A stretch of 64,000 bases of DNA, taken from the NCBI GenBank assembly GCA_013396655.1, contig WBMV01003346.1, positions 353,890 through 417,889 on the forward strand. The letters are read 5' to 3'. A program made the translations under genes and the position numbers. Under the pieces are notes generated by a model. It ran no database searches. It had not been told where the DNA came from and worked only from the letters and a program-made list of their open reading frames with translations. Of this stretch, positions 51,101 to 64,000 are shown piece by piece. How positions within the stretch are numbered: the stretch's first letter is position 1; the number at the start of each line of letters is the position of its first letter. Source of the stretch: Campylorhamphus procurvoides (taxonomy: Eukaryota > Chordata > Aves > Passeriformes > Dendrocolaptidae).

Positions 51101-54100
51101 CTGTTTACTCATTCCCAAAGCCATCACAGATCTCTAGCCAGTTCCCTTCTCTATACTATACTTTGTACTGAACAGATACTATGCAAAGCAGTTGCAAATA
51201 GCTATTGTTCTATACGGGCATGCAGTGCACTTTTCAGAGACCAATGGACCTCAGAGTTAGGTAGATAGCATGAGTAACATGAGTAACATGAGGTATCCAG
51301 CAAGCAGTTATTTGAACCTGGACTAAACAAAATATTTCTAAGTAGGAAGGAGAAGTGTCTCCAGTGACCCACAGACAGGAGAGAGACAGGCCCCTGTCTC
51401 ATCTCTTTCAGATCGGTAGCAGATCTGAGTCTGCTTTCAGTTTGGTTTCCTATTGGTAAAAAAATGGTGTACAGGATCAGTGTTTTCTCAGTTTAGTTAA
51501 GGAAACCCAGCCCTAGAACAGACACAATCCGAAATGACACAGATAACGCATTTCTAAAAATACCCATCTGCTGTCTCTCACTTTAAATACTAGAGATGAC
51601 AACTTCTAAAATATGTTTTACTATTTTTTTCAAGCTTTTATTGTTTGAGCTTTTAAGAACCAAGTTTTATTAGACAAATTCTAAGGCAATCCTCAGACTC
51701 AGTGACATCTCTGAGAGCCCCTCAAGTGATGTCCGACACTGCTGGCAACTCTGTGAGAATTGATCTTTTCTCTTAAAGGCTGTTTGACTTCTATTAATAT
51801 ATATCAAAAAATCCAATTTTACACAGATTACAATATTATCTATCCCTCAGGATTATAGCACAGAGGTAGATAACGTGACTCAACAATATCACAAGAGCTC
51901 TAAACCCATAAGGCAAATGAAATTAGGCCCACATCTGTAAAAGTTGCAAACCATAAGCCAGTCTTGCAATTTCATGGAGAAGGACACAGTCTTGTATATT
52001 TCAGCTTAGCCATGCTTCCAACTGAGTTTCAAAGCCTTGGATAAACACTTCCCAGAATCATAGCTGAGAAGACCATAATTGGCAGAGACTACTGTATGAG
52101 TACAAAAGAAGACATCAAGAAATATAAAGAAATTTTCCAGATGAGAACCGTCAGAGTCTGAAAATGAAAGGCCATCTCCAAACCCATATTTTTAGGACAA
52201 AATAAAGTATATGGCTTATTAAATTCTCTCACAGCTGGAGTACTCAAAAGAAAAAAAATAAAATGAGAAGCAGTCTGCTCTAAATGGATGAGGAAATTTA
52301 AAGTTTGCAGAAATGTCTGTTTTAAGAGAGCAAGTACAACCTTATGACAATAATGAGTAGAGCTGGATCATTCCTTCAGCCTATTTATGAAGAATGAACA
52401 ATGCATGTAATATGGAACAATCAGCAGTTTCCATAGGTACAACTATCTAGGGAAGAACCGACTGAACAGTAGGAAAATGTACCAAACAATACAGGCAGAA
52501 TACAGGCTTGTATTGCTTTCCTTAAGAGGGATGTGTTTAGAGATGCTTTGCCATGATCACTTAGGGCTCCTATACATGCATACCAATATCTGAACTGGCC
52601 ACTGCTGAAGACAAACCAAAAGAAACACAGTAGGAAAGCCCCTTAGAGGCAGGCTGAAACTTGAAGCACACTGTGCTTCAGACAGATCATTCAAAACTGA
52701 GGGTATTCTGGAAATGTATTTTAATCCTGTTGGGATTTTAGAAGAGTCTAGTTGGAATCTCAGATACCTGCTTTAGCACCTGAGGAACAGACCTGAAGTT
52801 CAGATAGGCAGCTTCTGAGAGCTTCAACTGTATCTAGATTTTGTTCTGTTAATTTTCCCTACAGCTTTCCAAAGCCTCCTGGATAGGCAGAGAAGAATGT
52901 TCTGCAGCATCAAGGCAGGAGGTATCCCTGCTTAAACTTAGTTCTCTCTGGGCCTGATGTTCCCTGATGTCTGTCCTGCTCTTTTTCTTTCACCTGTACT
53001 ACTATTCTTCCCTCCTGTCCCTTTAACTTGTGTTTTTCTTTACAGAAGAGATTCTGGTTTTTTCTCAACTCCTTTTTTCTGTTTTCTTCTTTTCTGTTCC
53101 AGCTTTTCTCCCATTAGTCTGACATACGTAGATCACTCTTAAATTCTCCTAGACTCCCAGTCCTGGGAAAAGGCTCTACTTCTCAGTCTGTGCACATCAC
53201 CACAGTGCTAGTGGTTGAGTCAGAGAGTATATTTAAGCCAATGAGTCATCCACAGCTCTTTCAGGAGCAGATTTTTTATTAAGATTGCAATTACTGACAT
53301 AAGCAAGGAGCCTATATGGTGAACATTGAGACAAAACTGGTAAGACGGGTGAGAGTAGGGAAAAGTCCCTTATTATGGGTCAGAATAGCCACATTCCTAA
53401 TTAAAATACTGTGAGGAAGAAGTTATTTTGGAGGGAACAATTTTAGTGCAATAAGTGACAGTTTTCTTTTTTACTTTTTTCAAGATTTCATTTTCTTCAA
53501 CATCCAGAAATGTCACTCAGCTTTTTAGAGGTTGTTTGCATTAGCTAGAAAATTGTGTAATGAGTTAGTTTCTTTTATAGCCACATACTAAACAGAACTA
53601 AATTTTTTAAGTATTCTAAAAAAACCGAAAAAAACCAACAAAAAGCTATGCATAATGCCAATTAACAAAACCCTCTAACATTCAGTACTTTGAAACAGTT
53701 TGCTAAATGAAAACCAAAAATGGATGTGATAATATATTAAAATTACTCCACAGAGTTAGCATAAGTGTGTTTGCAATTAAAAATAAAAGGGAGCCAGCAT
53801 GTTTCAGAATGTTTCAATAATAAATATCCCTCTGTTACTGATGCAAGTGAATTTTCCTAGAGAAATGTAGTACAAGTAAAATCACCTAAGAGAAAATTAT
53901 AAAACAGAAGAATTACTTAAATCAACAAAAGTTTCCAATCTGCAGAAAGAAACTGTAGTGATAAAGCTACTTACCAAAAGGATATTACAGTAATCAAAAG
54001 AGAATATAACTGATGGTAGTTCACAAAAAAAATTACCATATCCATTAATCTGCAGTTTCAAATAAATGCTTGTTCTTTATTTCTTTGTTGAGCAGGGAAG

Positions 54101-56395
54101 TGTCATAATTGACAGATAGTCCCATTAGGTATTGTTCCCTGCTGTCAGACTTCAGGAAAAGGTTGCACCTTATCAAACAGAACAGTTTTCAGAAATTTTT
54201 TCAGGGCGAGGCACAGGCTAAAAATTAAAGAAGAAAGAAGTTTTTATAAAATTGAAGACTACATCTTTCAATCCAGCCTAGTAATTATGGCTTTCAATAG
54301 AACGAAAAAAGCAATGTTGACCTTATCTTTGTCTGCATCCTGGGAAGACAGCTAAAGAAATGAGAGTGAGTCAGCACAGAAAAATGCTTGTGCTTTCTAA
54401 ATTCCCAGTCACAAAAAAGATAGTGGAAACCCAAACAAATCAAGGGAAAGCTGCCCAGTTATATCAGATGCGGGGTTGTTAAGAGATGAACCTAAAGCAA
54501 ACTTACATATATATCTCTAATAAAAAGTTAAAAGAAAGTTTAAGGCTATGAAATTCTGTTTATAACCTGTACAAGCAGCTTTCTGTCCCCAGACCTTAAC
54601 AATTTGTTCTGAATAGACCTAGCTCGTGAATAGTAACTATCCTTCCTAAGCAAAGGTTGTACATAGTAATAGGTGCACTTGAATTGCACCTTTTCTGCAA
54701 CATCATGCCATAAAGTTCTTGCAAATTCTAGGGTGTAAAAGCCAACAATGCTCTAGAGAAATCAATCCACCTCAATCTATTGAAGCAAAAATACTCCATG
54801 AATATATGACTTATTAAATAGTGAGAGACTAAAATCAAATGTCAGTTTCATTATTATTATTGAGTTACCAGCACAAAAATTACACAGAACAAGCCTAATG
54901 AGGACCCACTTGACAACAAAGCAGAAAAATATGAAGCAACTGAAATGATTGAAGAAGCAGGATGAGAAATGAAAGGGTAGAGCAGCTCTTGGTCAGCACC
55001 TCTTTTCACTGACTGAGCTCAAAATCTTTATTACTACAAGGGCAGTGAATCTGTTTGCTGCACACAATGTCATTTATGCTGAATAGCACAGCCCTGTTTG
55101 TGTTGGTTCCAAAGGCTTACCAGAGCCTATATTTCTCTACAATGTTGGCTTTTTAGGTTAGTGGTTGGTTTTTTCACTCTAAACATCATAGATCTGTTTC
55201 TCACTTCTGACTGAATTTTCTCAAGGGAACTGCTTATGTTGCTGTGTCTGTGTATATGCCACCTGCAAAAAATTTTTGACTAGAATTGTTCTGTCAGCCA
55301 GGGCCTGTTTTCACTGCCTCTTCATTGCTGACTACTTCATATTGTAAGAAATTGGACTTGCCTATCTCGCCTATCTCACCTCCCTCGCATTGGTATTTTT
55401 AGCCATCAGCACACTTGGAGCAACCATGGGTAGAGCCCTTCCCAAATCTTCATTTGCGAAGCCTAGCCATAATGATGACTTCATATTGTCTTTTCCTAAG
55501 AGTCGTATCATCTCTTCCTTCAGACTCAGCTTTAGACTCTGTCAGTATTTTGCCAAATGGGAAGGGAACAAAACAGGCCACACCTCCTAACTTGTCTGCA
55601 CTGCTCACAATGATGTGGTGCTCTCAGAGATTTAAATGGAAGGGTAATTGTGCTAGAAGTATGTCCCACAAAAATGAATGAAAACATTTGCTCTGTTTTG
55701 CACAAGTGAGTAAATTGGAACTAAGAGCATGTATCTGATCCCTAAGCCTCAACCCAAGAAGGAACAGACCAACTAAAATCTACAACAGCTCTTTGTTGGG
55801 CTGTGAACTGTGCTGGAGACCTAGCAAACAACACCTGGAAGAAGCTTGAGAAAGCTAATATAAGAGCATTGAACAGTGTAGATGTACTGATGTAGAGAGA
55901 TCTTATGTCATCCTATCTAGTCTTGCAAAGGCAGGGAGAGTCTGGAATGAAGGGACTGGTCATCTAATAGAAGATTACCATGAATGTAATGTAGTCTGGA
56001 TGATGTCCCACTGACAAATGCAGCAGGGCATGGAAGGTGCCACAGGTGAGCTGCAAGGAGGCACTGAATTATTGGAGCTACAGAAACAGAGGGTCACCAC
56101 GTAGCTGAAAACTGAGCAGAACTGTAGCCTGTAGAAAGAGCTGTGAATTTGGCAAAGATCCATGGGTACCCTCTGTTCGTCATTTCTAGCCTGAGGAAGG
56201 AAAGCCCTTTGCAGAATGATGAGCACATGGAGGACAAAGGGATCAAAAACATTATCCCATGGTTCATTGTGTGCTCCATCCCAGAGCCAAGGTCCAAGTA
56301 AAATTCTACTTTATAACAACCATGGCATGACCTGGAATTGTGTGTGGATGTCAGGCCCTGAGGGCCCAATATAGTCACTGGTACATTTCATGTTC
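45153..56395. other. Long noncoding interval
   Basis: More than 11 kb of AT-rich, unique-looking DNA. Minor items are ten C at 47771-47780, a T-run at 48195-48206, and a tandem CATGAGTAA repeat near 51268-51291. AGAATCATAG at 52074-52083 recalls a CR1 3' end, but the following bases do not support it. Frames up to 98 codons show no motif. Confidence 0.5.
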
Positions 56396-56400
56396 CTGTC
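56396..56400. repeat. Left target-site duplication of solo LTR (CTGTC)
   Basis: CTGTC immediately precedes the TGTCCTGG terminus and is repeated exactly at 57161-57165. Confidence 0.88.
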
Positions 56401-56788
56401 TGTCCTGGTTATAGTGGCTGGGACCAGTTTGTCACTGTGTGGGTGTGGCCAGGGCTTTGTATTCTACACCCTCCATGTAATTTCTCATGGACTGCTAGCA
56501 ATGGATCATTTCCAGCAGCTTGCCAGGGTGCACCTGGCCCCTCAGACTACAAGCTGGGTGTTTAGGAACTCTGTGAGATAAGGAAGTTTTCCTGTCTTCA
56601 CACCAATGACTCAGGTGTGACAACTCCCATCTGGGGAGGGGAATCCTTAGCACCTTCACACTCAGCCTGAGGCGTCATGTCTGCTAATGGGCCATCAAGG
56701 AGTATTCCATGACTCATAGTATAAGTCACACATTATGAAACTCCTTACCTTGGGGGAGGTCCTGGGCACTCCCACCTGAGCCCAAGCA

Positions 56789-56795
56789 TATATAA
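56789..56795 (+). promoter_or_regulatory. LTR TATA box
   Basis: TATATAA within CATATATAACC, in the middle of the LTR, where the U3 promoter of a retrovirus is expected. Transcription would begin about 25-30 bases downstream. Confidence 0.6.
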
Positions 56796-57081
56796 CCTTG
56801 GGGGTTTGGAACTTCTGGGACCACTTGTGGAATCCAGAGGAGGACCAGGACCTCAACAGGACTGCAACTGTCACTCTTAACCAGACTGTGGACATCATCT
56901 TCATCAACGGGTTTTCTCTTTCCTTTTACTTTGTACTAAGGGGAGGGCCACGAGATGCTCAGCAGAGGGGCTGATGAGCTTCACTCTGTTTGTGCCCCAG
57001 GGTACTGGGTTGTACATCTCTTCTTTGTGGGTTAAATGGATTTTTCCTCTGCATCCTTGTACTTGTGATTTCTTTTTTTCC

Positions 57082-57087
57082 ATTAAA
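57082..57087 (+). promoter_or_regulatory. LTR polyadenylation signal (ATTAAA)
   Basis: ATTAAA, the common variant signal, sits 73 bases before the LTR end and downstream of the TATA box, with a T/G-rich downstream element (TATGTTTTGGTGTTGG) after it. Confidence 0.5.
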
Positions 57088-57160
57088 TTGTAATTCTGAC
57101 TTGAAATATGTTTTGGTGTTGGTTTCATTTCTCCTGCTGGTTTACCTGTAAACCAGTACA

Positions 57161-57165
57161 CTGTC
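57161..57165. repeat. Right target-site duplication of solo LTR (CTGTC)
   Basis: CTGTC directly follows the GTACA terminus and matches 56396-56400. Confidence 0.88.
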
Positions 57166-60100
57166 CCAGATACTTCAGATGTGTGCACTCTTTTTCTTGC
57201 ACATTTTAGCATGTTTCAATTCATCACAAGAAATACAGGTCACATGTTTTTGAATGCACTCTCTGTCCCAATTTTGCTGATCAGCACTTCACTTTTTTCT
57301 GCTCTGGCTTTACCTTGCACCTCTCTTAGGTGAAAGAAGAAGAGCAGTGGCAGAACTGGATTACATTAGATTACAGTGTTCATTTGCATAAGGTCAACTG
57401 TGATTACAGGGACTTGAAAATTGTGCCATATGATCTCTGAATCCTATGCTTTTGTTTCTGAGGCACAGCTGGTGGATACCTTGAACCACCTCTGCTTACC
57501 AACACAGACTTCTAATTAAAATGATTACCTATCTTGGAACGGAATTAGTCCACTGGGAAAAAAGCAGCAGAGCACAGAGGGCATTACAGAGATTTTAAGT
57601 AAGGGAAAAAAAGAAGGGACAGCATTACTGAGGCTGTGAGGTTTTCTCCAGCTTAATAGGGAAATTACTCAGTTCTGAGACCAGAATAATATCATGGAAG
57701 TCAAACACTGCCAGTGCTGACAATGGCGTATGCATACATATCAAAACGCTTAAGATTTCCTGGTCTTAATCAGCCCAACTGGGCAGAAGCTTCTGAAAGA
57801 TTTCCCACCTCATGGTACTGAGAATTTGACTACATTTCAGATTAAACGCAATGCCATTTATTCATTGATATAAGCAAAGGCATGCAATTCCCATCTGGTA
57901 AGGATGTTGAGAGGTAAGAGAGAGTGCTCTGACTTGTCAGCACTACACTGCCATCTGTGTGGTAAGCACACCATACCTGCAGCTCGGATGAGTGCAGGGA
58001 ACGGGAGTGGGAATTAACGTGGGAGCAGGAAGAGGATGAACCACACAGGTGTGATGTAGATGATTTTTCAGTACTTCTGTCTTGATGCAAGTGTCTGCAC
58101 CAAAGACTCACCACTTACCGCAAAGCCACACAGCAGAGAGGAGATCCAATCTTTCCTGCTGGGAGAAAAACACCATTAAAGGCTTGGCTGTAGTCAAGGA
58201 AGATATGAGTCACAGCCATTTGAGAAACATGCATATGGGAGAGAAATATAAAAAACAGCCACTGTCTCCAGGTGTTGCAGCAACAAAAATACTACCAGTG
58301 CTCTTACCGTTTTCGGGGGTCACAGATCTGGGCTGGCAGCAAAGAAGCAGGGAGGCCCAGTAGTAAACTGCAAGGGGGAGTGGGTTCTGAACACAGCATG
58401 CTCTTCATAGGTTACTATTATTGATATTGAAAGCTGTTTTTCTTTTTTTCAAAGTGAAGCAAATCAAGACAAAAGAACAGGCCAAGGAACACAATTAAAG
58501 GGGCAAGGATAAATCGTAGGGAAATGCCTGAAAAATGTTTATCCCTTATCAGTTTAAAGTGTCGTAGAGACCAAAGTGATGGGCTTCCAAAATTTCATGT
58601 GCATGGCTCCAGCTCGAACTATTCCAAGGAAGGATTTCAAGCCAATCAACAGTGACCCTGGCACACATCACAGCTTTTGAGTTGTGAAAGTGACTGTTTT
58701 TGTGTAAGTGATGCTTCTCCAAAAAGTATCACAATCTCAGATAATGTGAACAGACCTCACACGCTAAAAAATGGACTGTAACTGCTGTGAGAGAGATTTT
58801 TCTCCTCTGTGTGAACAAAAAGCTCTGTTGCAGTAATAGGCCTTTCTCCTGCGAAAGATCAGTCACAGAGGAATACATCACTGAAGTCTGCTACAGTAAG
58901 GTGGTAGGCAGCCCTATGTGCTCCATAATGTGCCTCCCCTAGTGACGAATCATGGTCTAGCCCACCCTAAGCAGACCATCATTAAAATTTCAGAGTAGCC
59001 CACCATGAAAATCATCAGGGAATCATCAAACCATTGTATGTGTACAGTAAAGGGAGAATCATCCTCCCCAACAAGGCCATACAATTTCTCTGTGATATCT
59101 CCTTTTGTTACTTAAGGGTATTATATCACATGTGTCTGCTTAGTCCTCATTTCTTATCTCTTTATTAGGATCTCTTTATAGGAGGAATAGCTTGAGCCTC
59201 CATGATTTATGATCTTAGTAGGCTTGACTTAAAAAACTTAACTTCTAAACTTATCTTGAACTCAAATTCATATCCTCAGTATAAGATAGAACTTATTTAA
59301 TTTATAGTTGCTTATTTCCAGAGATGCCACTGTGCATCGTAATTTTGTTATTGCTTCATATAACTCATTCCTTTCTAATGATCTTTGGGTTGTTTATGCA
59401 AGAAGCAGCAAGAGACCACATTCAAACACATTTAATATGATCATGAGATTGAGAGTGCACTTCCCCACATGCATTCAATTCATAAACATATTTCTGCAAT
59501 AGCATGCAGGGGAAAACAAAAGAAAACCAAAACCCAACATAAACCAAACAAATACAAAACCAAACCTACTTCCACCATCTGACCTTAGAAATATCCTGTC
59601 CTTTATAGGGCACATATTTTCCCCTCCAACAATGATCTTTATCCAGAGAAACACTACTCTATGCCCTGCTGATAGCTGGCTCACAGTCTGTTGGCAGACG
59701 TTTGAGGCTTATGATTCAACACAAGAATAATATTCCTTGCCACTCTGCAAAAAAAAAATCGTCTTCTGGCAAGCATTCATCAGTAGCATGATTTTAAAAA
59801 ACAGCAGATTTAGTTAAAGGATAAGGACCGTGCCATTAATTTCCTTAGAATACACAGCGTGTGAAGAGACCAGGGGATGTTAGAAAAATTAATAAAAGAA
59901 AAATTAAAAACTCTCTTAGTTGCATGTTAGAGTATCTGCCTTAAGCTGTAGGTGAAAGCTAAAGAAGATGAGAGATGAAACAAGAAAAGTCATTGTTGAG
60001 CCCTATTTAAGCCAAACTCAAGCAAGTAAGACATCCCAAGAGACTTCACTGGACCATATCTCATAGCCTAAATATGATTAGTTTAACCTGAGTGTTCTTT

Positions 60101-63100
60101 AATTGACTTTGAGTGAAAGGAGGTATAGGAGGGAACCTGAAGACCTTAGACTAAATGTAGCTGCTCTTTGGATGTTGTGCAATAAATCTACACAAGAACC
60201 AAGTTGTCTCAGGATTTGTTATTAGATTTGTATAGCCAAAGCTTAAAACTTTTCTTGAAGTCATACCAGCTTGCTATTTTGCTGAGGTTTTTGTATCCTG
60301 GAAGTATTCTTCATTGTGTGGCAGAGCACTATAACTCATTCATAGCTTTTCCTGTATCAGAGGTGTTCATATTTCTCATTTCTGAGTAGTTGCCCTGGGG
60401 TAGGATGTTTCACCTTACGTAACTGTAAATAACTAGCAAGTAGGTAACTGTGTGAATTAAACTCTATGGACAGCCTAAAGCAGCAGCCATCAGATCTGTT
60501 TGTTTCATCTGTTTTTGTCCCAAGTGCCACAATTTTGTAACATTTAGTACCCCATGTGATCACAGGCTGCTGGGTGACTGGTTGGCAGCACCAGATGGCC
60601 CTCCCTTCCTGTCTACTCTATAAGGACTTCAGAGACAGAAAGACCTATCCCTCAAATATGTGAGGATCCATCTGTTTCAGCCACACTTATATGGTGAATA
60701 GCTTCCATTTGGCTAAATGTCATTCCCTGGATGTTTTCATACTGGTCTGTGATTGCCTGTTTCTTGACTCCACCATACCTGCATATAGCACACACAGATT
60801 TGTATATAGATACATAATGATATAAACTAAATATACATGCATGTATTCATAAGAATGTATGCATAATCAGTAGAAAATACTCTTTAATTGGAGCTGGGGA
60901 CATTAATTACTGAAGTCTAACTGAGAATAAAAAGCAACTAAACAAAATTTAAAGCATAGATTCAGTTCACAACTTGCTTTAAAAGGCAGCTGAACAAGCC
61001 TAGCCTTCACAGGGCTGGAGTATGGAAAGGGAAGGTGGGCAGTGGGCATTTCAAGTGTGAGAGACCTAAATGAGCTGCAACGTATAAACCCTTCCTCACA
61101 GGCCAGTCAAGGGGTTCCTTGTGCAACGCTTGCACTATGCATAGAAGAAATCAGTCCTATGAGTTGAACTGGGAGGGCCCTGCACCTGGCCGCAGCCCAG
61201 CTGGGTCATTGTCCAGTATGACTTGGGCAGACTTTGGATTTTTGCACAATTGTGTAACACACAGGCAACACTGCATGAAAATGAAAAACCAGAAAAAATG
61301 CCAATGTCAAAAGAATATGAGGGGTGAAGGTACGCTGGAGAGAACAACCACATAGAGACCCTAAAGTCTTTCTGACACAGACCACATAGACTGGAAGAAC
61401 TGGCCAGTGGGCCTAAGAACTGAAAAGTCAAATTTTTAGGAAGTTTCACACAGACAGGGTAGGTGATCTTTCTGAGCTCTCTTTTCTCAAGTTGCAGGTC
61501 AGTCTTAAAGCTACCTGAAAGGCCACTTGTGCAGGGGTAGCATAAAATTTTTTCCTTATCCTTAGGTTAGTGACCTTGCAGAAAGTTTCAAAAAGCTCCA
61601 GCTGACTTACTGAGGATACAGAAGTCAGTAGTGCGTCATGATCTGTTAACATTTGTGTCTGGGGCCTGGCATAGTCACAGAAAGAAGAGTGGACATAGAG
61701 GGGACAAGGACATTCTGGAGAAAAAGAGTGAAGAAGTTTAGCAACCAACTTCCTTCACATGCTATCAATAAATTTTATCTGTGTATGAGTTCACATGATT
61801 GTCAGGTGTTGCATTTCTAGTAGCACTAGCTTGCTAGACATGCCTTCATCACTGCTTCTGTTAAAAGACATTTTTTTGTTCCTGGAAAGGTGGGAGTCTT
61901 GGGAGATATAAATTATTCCTCTCAACAGAAGGCAAGTGGCAACCTGGCTTTCAAAACAGGACATTTAAAGGTTACACAAGGTGTAAGACTTGCCACACAA
62001 GTGGAAAGAAACCACTTTAGAAGACCAGGTGATTTTGGCAGAGGTGGATGTGCAGTGGCAGGAAGACTTGATAGATGTGCAATGGTTTTCCACAGTGGTG
62101 TTAAGTACATCTTTACAGTGCCTTGCATACTAGAGATGACTTACATGCCTGAACATCAGTTCAAAAGCTAACACAATCTCTGAAAGAGTCCAGGCTTTTA
62201 AAACTATTTTAGCAGGTGGCCACACACTTCTGAAGTTCAGACTGACTAGAGAAAAGAATTTTTAAATCAAGTTTTAAACAATGTGCTAAAGAAGTACAAT
62301 GTTTGTCATATTCCCACTACTGATAAGCGTTGCAGTTGTAGAACATTTAAATATGACACTTTAGAATGAAGAAGTGTGATTTCTTCTACCATATGCAATA
62401 CTTTCTGCTTCACTGCTGCATTATCAGAGTTTACTAGGAGCTGTAACCATAATTTTCAGGGACCTCTTACAGCCAAGTCTGTAGAAATGAAACCTTTCAA
62501 CTTGTGGGAAAGAATGCTTCAACAAGCGTCAGCAGGAACAAAAGAGTGGAGCCTGTGTTACTAGTGGGATGGGACATCCTATGGTAATGACATTGTGAGG
62601 TAAGTATGGAGCTGTGGTGGCTACTGCCAGCCAGTCTCAGGGCAACCTGTAAACACCGTACAGCAGCTACTTCTGCTATGGAAAGCCTTCTGCTGACAGG
62701 CATGGGTGTTTCATTAAGCTTGAGTTCGAGCTGTATTGCATAGGCTGAATACTGAGAGGTTTGAAGGCAACAGTGAGGAGGTGGTGTGGAACATGATAGT
62801 GCCAGGCTGTCTGCAGGATCTGAAGTAGCAAAGCAGTTCCTATAACCAGGGCAAAGCAAGAGCAATGGCAAAGGTGCAGAATGCAAAATTTCCTTCTCAG
62901 TGCCAAGGCAGGCAACCTCGTCAATCCAACAATTATGGTTTAAGGAGCAGTTTAGAGCCTCCAAGCCCATTGCTAACATGGATCAGGGTCAACTACCCAC
63001 TTTCAAGCAAGTTATCAGGCAGTATCTGTACACCATAAACCAACTTATATCAACTTTGACAATTCTGGTAAAGGTTATTTTCACAACAGACACCACTTAT

Positions 63101-63526
63101 ATGAATAATACTACAGAGTTCGTGTTATGCTGAAGAGAAGGTTTGCTTCAAGACCTTGACTGGGTAAAAAGGAGTAAGACCTAACACAGGCAGCCACAAC
63201 AGCAACACAGACTATTTTGAAAGAAGCTGAAAATTACTTGGAAAAAAATCTGCTCAAACAGGAACAAAATGGGAAGAGGGAAGGATGATGGTAGATTGTA
63301 AGTTTACATCCAGTGCTGTCTGTGGATGAGGTTTTGAATTCATAAACTCACTCATTACCTGGCTTTCCTATATTCAGTACTTCATCTCATTTTATTTCTC
63401 ATAGCCAATTCCAGATAACTGAGAGTAAAATCCTATTCTGTTTTCTTAGTGTGCGGGATTAGCTTTCAATTGCTTACCTGCTTGCATAAAGAGATAAAGG
63501 GATGATTTGTGAGTGATCAAAAATGG
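57166..63526. other. Noncoding interval with an AC-rich tract and a long minus ORF
   Basis: Mostly AT-rich DNA. The interval 61100-63000 is somewhat richer in open frames: 61135-61449 (minus, 104 codons), 61890-62171 (plus, 93) and 62497-62979 (minus, 160). None has a domain I recognise. The 160-codon frame has many Ser, Leu and Cys residues and no clear fold signature, and overlaps other frames. An AC-rich tract lies at 59513-59568. Confidence 0.45.
59513..59568. repeat. AC-rich low-complexity tract
   Basis: About 56 bases built of CAAAA, CCAAAA and CCAAA-like units with almost no G or T, the same composition as 38142-38420. Confidence 0.8.
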
Positions 63527-63583
63527 ATCACAGAATATTTTAGGTTGGAAGAGACCTTTGAGATCATTGAGTCCAACCATGAA
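63527..63583 (-). mobile_element. CR1 LINE 3' tip
   Basis: The plus strand reads ATCACAGAATATTTTAGGTT, then GGAAGAGACCTTTGAGATCA and TTGAGTCCAACCATG. This is the reverse complement of the final 55-60 bp of a CR1, including one terminal repeat unit. Such very short 3' tips are common products of 5' truncation. Confidence 0.85.
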
Positions 63584-64000
63584 GGGGGGTTAAGTGGTAA
63601 GTACCTTTCTGAAAATGTTCTAGTACAAAGCATTTAGCAGTGCACACACAGAGATGGCACAGTTGTGCCTTCCAATTTTTTCCCACCTTCTTATTTGTCC
63701 TTTCAGCTTTGTCATTGGAAATTATACATTTCCAAAGGCCTGGTATAAAAAGCTCTTCCATCACATTTTTACAAATTGACCTTAATTGTCAGGTTCATTC
63801 ATCTGTTTTCAGTACCTTCCTTCACACAGATTTTCTGTAGAATTGAATACATCAGAAAAAAGAAGAAATCCAGTCAGGCTGAAAATCCCATCAGCTCAAA
63901 TGCTACAGTGGATTCAGATACCCACATTTAAACCTGTACTCCATGTCTGCATGAGAAATCTGTTTCCCTAGGCTGTGCCATGAGATTTGGTTCCATCCCT
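63584..64000. other. Noncoding right edge
   Basis: No feature recognised. Overlapping frames of about 60 codons without motifs. Confidence 0.5.

Larger units (their letters stand above)
56401..57160 (+). mobile_element. Solo LTR of an avian endogenous retrovirus
   Basis: It begins TGTCCTGGTTATAGTGGCTG, a start typical of passerine ERV LTRs, and ends GTAAACCAGTACA. The ends form an imperfect inverted repeat (TGTCCTGGTT / TGTACTGGTT) with TG...CA, and a perfect 5-bp duplication flanks it. At 760 bp it contains a TATA box (56789-56795) and, about 290 bp later, an ATTAAA poly-A signal (57082-57087), giving the usual U3-R-U5 order on the plus strand. No internal genes remain, so it is a solo LTR. 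Frames inside it (56390-56581, 56695-57212) are incidental. Confidence 0.92.

Noticed and set aside
52072..52110. CCAGAATCATAGCTGAGAAG as a CR1 3' end
   Set aside because: Only the first ten bases fit; the GGTTGGAAGGGACC-type block is absent.
1..64000. CRISPR arrays, operons or other prokaryotic systems
   Set aside because: No spaced repeat array, ribosome-binding-site-led gene strings or dense coding are present; the content is that of a vertebrate nuclear genome.

Overview
This 64-kb window looks like bird nuclear DNA, most likely from a passerine, and is almost certainly intergenic or deep intronic. The evidence is its content: AT-rich, gene-poor sequence; several fragments of CR1 LINEs (the dominant avian retroposon) on both strands and of different ages; three recognisable avian endogenous-retrovirus LTRs; and a tRNA-Ile-derived SINE with a CR1-type 3' tail that matches what I remember of TguSINE1, first described in zebra finch. 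I found no protein-coding gene I can name, no RNA gene, no CRISPR array and no bacterial-type operon. Open frames longer than about 100 codons lie inside retroelements, in low-complexity tracts or across gaps, apart from a few unexplained frames that are flagged.

Layout from left to right. 1-760 is a GC-richer stretch of unknown identity with a two-copy 73-bp repeat. 761-2172 is a 5'-truncated CR1 on the minus strand whose reverse-transcriptase remnant has lost an active-site aspartate. It carries an exact 275-bp duplication around a single N, probably an assembly error. 2928-4230 is a complete solo LTR (minus) with a perfect 5-bp target duplication and an internal 79-bp tandem array. 5555-6310 holds a very old CR1 reverse-transcriptase fragment (plus). 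11136-11189 is a poly-G run and a sequence gap, followed by a CR1 3' end (minus, 11438-12002).

The long stretch 12003-31616 has only one short CR1 tail (26475-26618). 31617-38420 is richer in repeats: G/T-skewed tracts, an ATCT microsatellite, a decayed LTR (33153-33645), a poly-A run containing an N, a retroelement-like piece with a short open frame, and a 270-bp tract made almost only of A and C. The SINE lies at 39185-39319. A second gap (42521-42626) is followed by a possible LTR remnant. Another CR1 (44683-45152, plus) retains the end of its reverse-transcriptase reading frame. A second complete solo LTR (56401-57160, plus) also has a perfect 5-bp target duplication. The window ends with a CR1 3' tip at 63527-63583.

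There is no gene network to describe; the content records retroposon insertion and decay. The best leads are the assembly duplication, the two intact solo LTRs that could serve as phylogenetic presence/absence markers, the SINE as a taxonomic clue, and the strand-skewed low-complexity tracts. I did not find an undescribed biological system.
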